Origin: an uncultured Clostridia bacterium
Lineage (GTDB): Bacteria > Bacillota > Clostridia > Christensenellales > CAG-314
Assembly: GCA_934281515.1 (NCBI GenBank)
Contig: CAKQXG010000134.1
Location: forward strand, 1-5,045
Reading direction: 5' to 3'
DNA: 5,045 nucleotides
A model generated the notes under the pieces. That model made no database searches. It was not told the DNA's origin and saw only the letters and a list, made by a program, of their open reading frames with translations. The position numbers and the translations under genes are program-made. Positions 4,549-5,045 of the stretch are shown here, piece after piece. The stretch's first letter is position 1, and each line of letters begins with the position of its first letter.

Positions 4549-5028
4549 CTATTTGCCGCTGTCCGTCGAGCCCAATCCACCGTTGCGCGTGGCTGTCGTG
4601 CAGTCGTCCTCGGTAAGCAAATACCTTGTAAATATCCCTTGTGCAAAAGCGGTGCCTTGTTCGATAGTCAGGTGTTTGTCGCTCTCGTTTGTCATGCGTA
4701 CAAAGATATGCCCTTCGTTGTCGCTGTCGGCGTAGTCTGCGTCGATTACTCCTACGGTGTTGTTCAGGCGCAACTTGTACTTAAATCCCAGTCCGCTACG
4801 TGGGTAAATAAGTAAGCACCAATCGTCGGGCATCAATGCGCGCACGCCTGTGGCTACGGTTATCGTTTCGCCCGGGGCAATGTCTAGTCGGGAGGGCGTA
4901 AAAAAGTCGTACCCTGCGCTTTTTGCCGTGGCGCGGCAGGGCAACTTGATGTTGTCATATGTAGTGCGGTCACCGTGCGCTTCGTATTGCGCATAGGTAA
5001 CCTTTTCAAATTTGGCAAGGGTACGCAT
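4549..5028 (-). CDS. dut: dUTP diphosphatase (trimeric dUTPase)
   Basis: It hydrolyses dUTP to dUMP and pyrophosphate in the cytoplasm, keeping uracil out of DNA and supplying dUMP for thymidylate synthesis. The 159-residue length is normal. All five motifs of the homotrimeric family are present: I, AKSAGYDFF (35-43); II, PRSGLG (76-81); III, NTVGVIDADY (90-99) with catalytic D96 and the ribose-excluding Y99; IV, GTAFAQG (125-131); V, RNGGLGST (148-155). Motif III continues as ADSDNEGHI, longer than the short DYRGEI of E. coli-type enzymes and like the extended form in Bacillus and phage dUTPases. Motif V has Leu (L152) where the common GGFGSTG form has Phe, and ends with DSGK. The start at 5028 is supported by AAGAGGTG ending four bases upstream. 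The promoter lies beyond the window. It probably heads or continues an operon with the 115-aa gene. Confidence 0.96.
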   Translation of the reverse strand: MRTLAKFEKVTYAQYEAHGDRTTYDNIKLPCRATAKSAGYDFFTPSRLDIAPGETITVATGVRALMPDDWCLLIYPRSGLGFKYKLRLNNTVGVIDADYADSDNEGHIFVRMTNESDKHLTIEQGTAFAQGIFTRYLLTEDDCTTATRNGGLGSTDSGK

Positions 5029-5032
5029 GTGT

Positions 5033-5040
5033 CACCTCTT
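5033..5040 (-). promoter_or_regulatory. Ribosome binding site of dut
   Basis: AAGAGGTG on the minus strand ends four bases before the ATG at 5028. It fixes the start and shows that the dut coding region is complete in the window. Confidence 0.8.
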
Positions 5041-5045
5041 TTGTT

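Noticed and set aside
4140..4646. 168-aa form of the dut-neighbour protein
   Set aside because: Its N-terminal 53 codons overlap dut by about 100 bases in another frame and read as low-quality Arg/Thr/Ala-rich sequence; the RBS supports 4487.
4353..4735. Plus-strand frames opposite dut and the 115-aa gene
   Set aside because: They are antisense to the identified dUTPase and its neighbour and lack independent start signals.

Overview
The window looks like chromosomal DNA from a low-to-mid-GC member of the Bacillota, probably an uncultured Clostridia-type bacterium. Pointers are the strong GGAGG-like ribosome binding sites on most genes, U-tailed intrinsic terminators, a consensus TTGACA/TACTAT promoter, and a dUTPase with the extended motif III seen in Firmicutes and their phages. 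The taxonomic call is inference; no rRNA or other lineage marker is present.

Layout. (1) 45-1865, plus: a complete uvrC (nucleotide excision repair), closed by a strong terminator at 1886-1929. (2) About 1930-3329: a visibly AT-richer stretch. It holds a minus-strand pair, an unrecognised 124-aa soluble protein (2375-2749) followed by a 122-aa multi-pass membrane protein (1959-2327). A small XRE-family regulator (2850-3080, plus) diverges from them. The shared intergenic region carries a near-consensus promoter overlapped by direct and inverted repeats that look like an operator. (3) 3330-4055, plus: a 241-aa three-pass membrane protein of unknown function, ended by a bidirectional terminator at 4060-4094. 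(4) 4140-5028, minus: dut (dUTPase) followed by an unrecognised 115-aa protein, probably cotranscribed and converging on the same terminator.

How they fit together. uvrC and dut are both DNA-maintenance genes, but they lie on opposite strands in separate transcription units, so the window gives no evidence of a joint operon. The most interesting part is the AT-rich cassette: a one-domain repressor-like protein beside a tightly organised promoter/operator driving one soluble and one membrane protein. It resembles small horizontally acquired regulated cassettes, but its function cannot be read from sequence alone. No tRNA, rRNA, CRISPR array, transposase or integrase was found.
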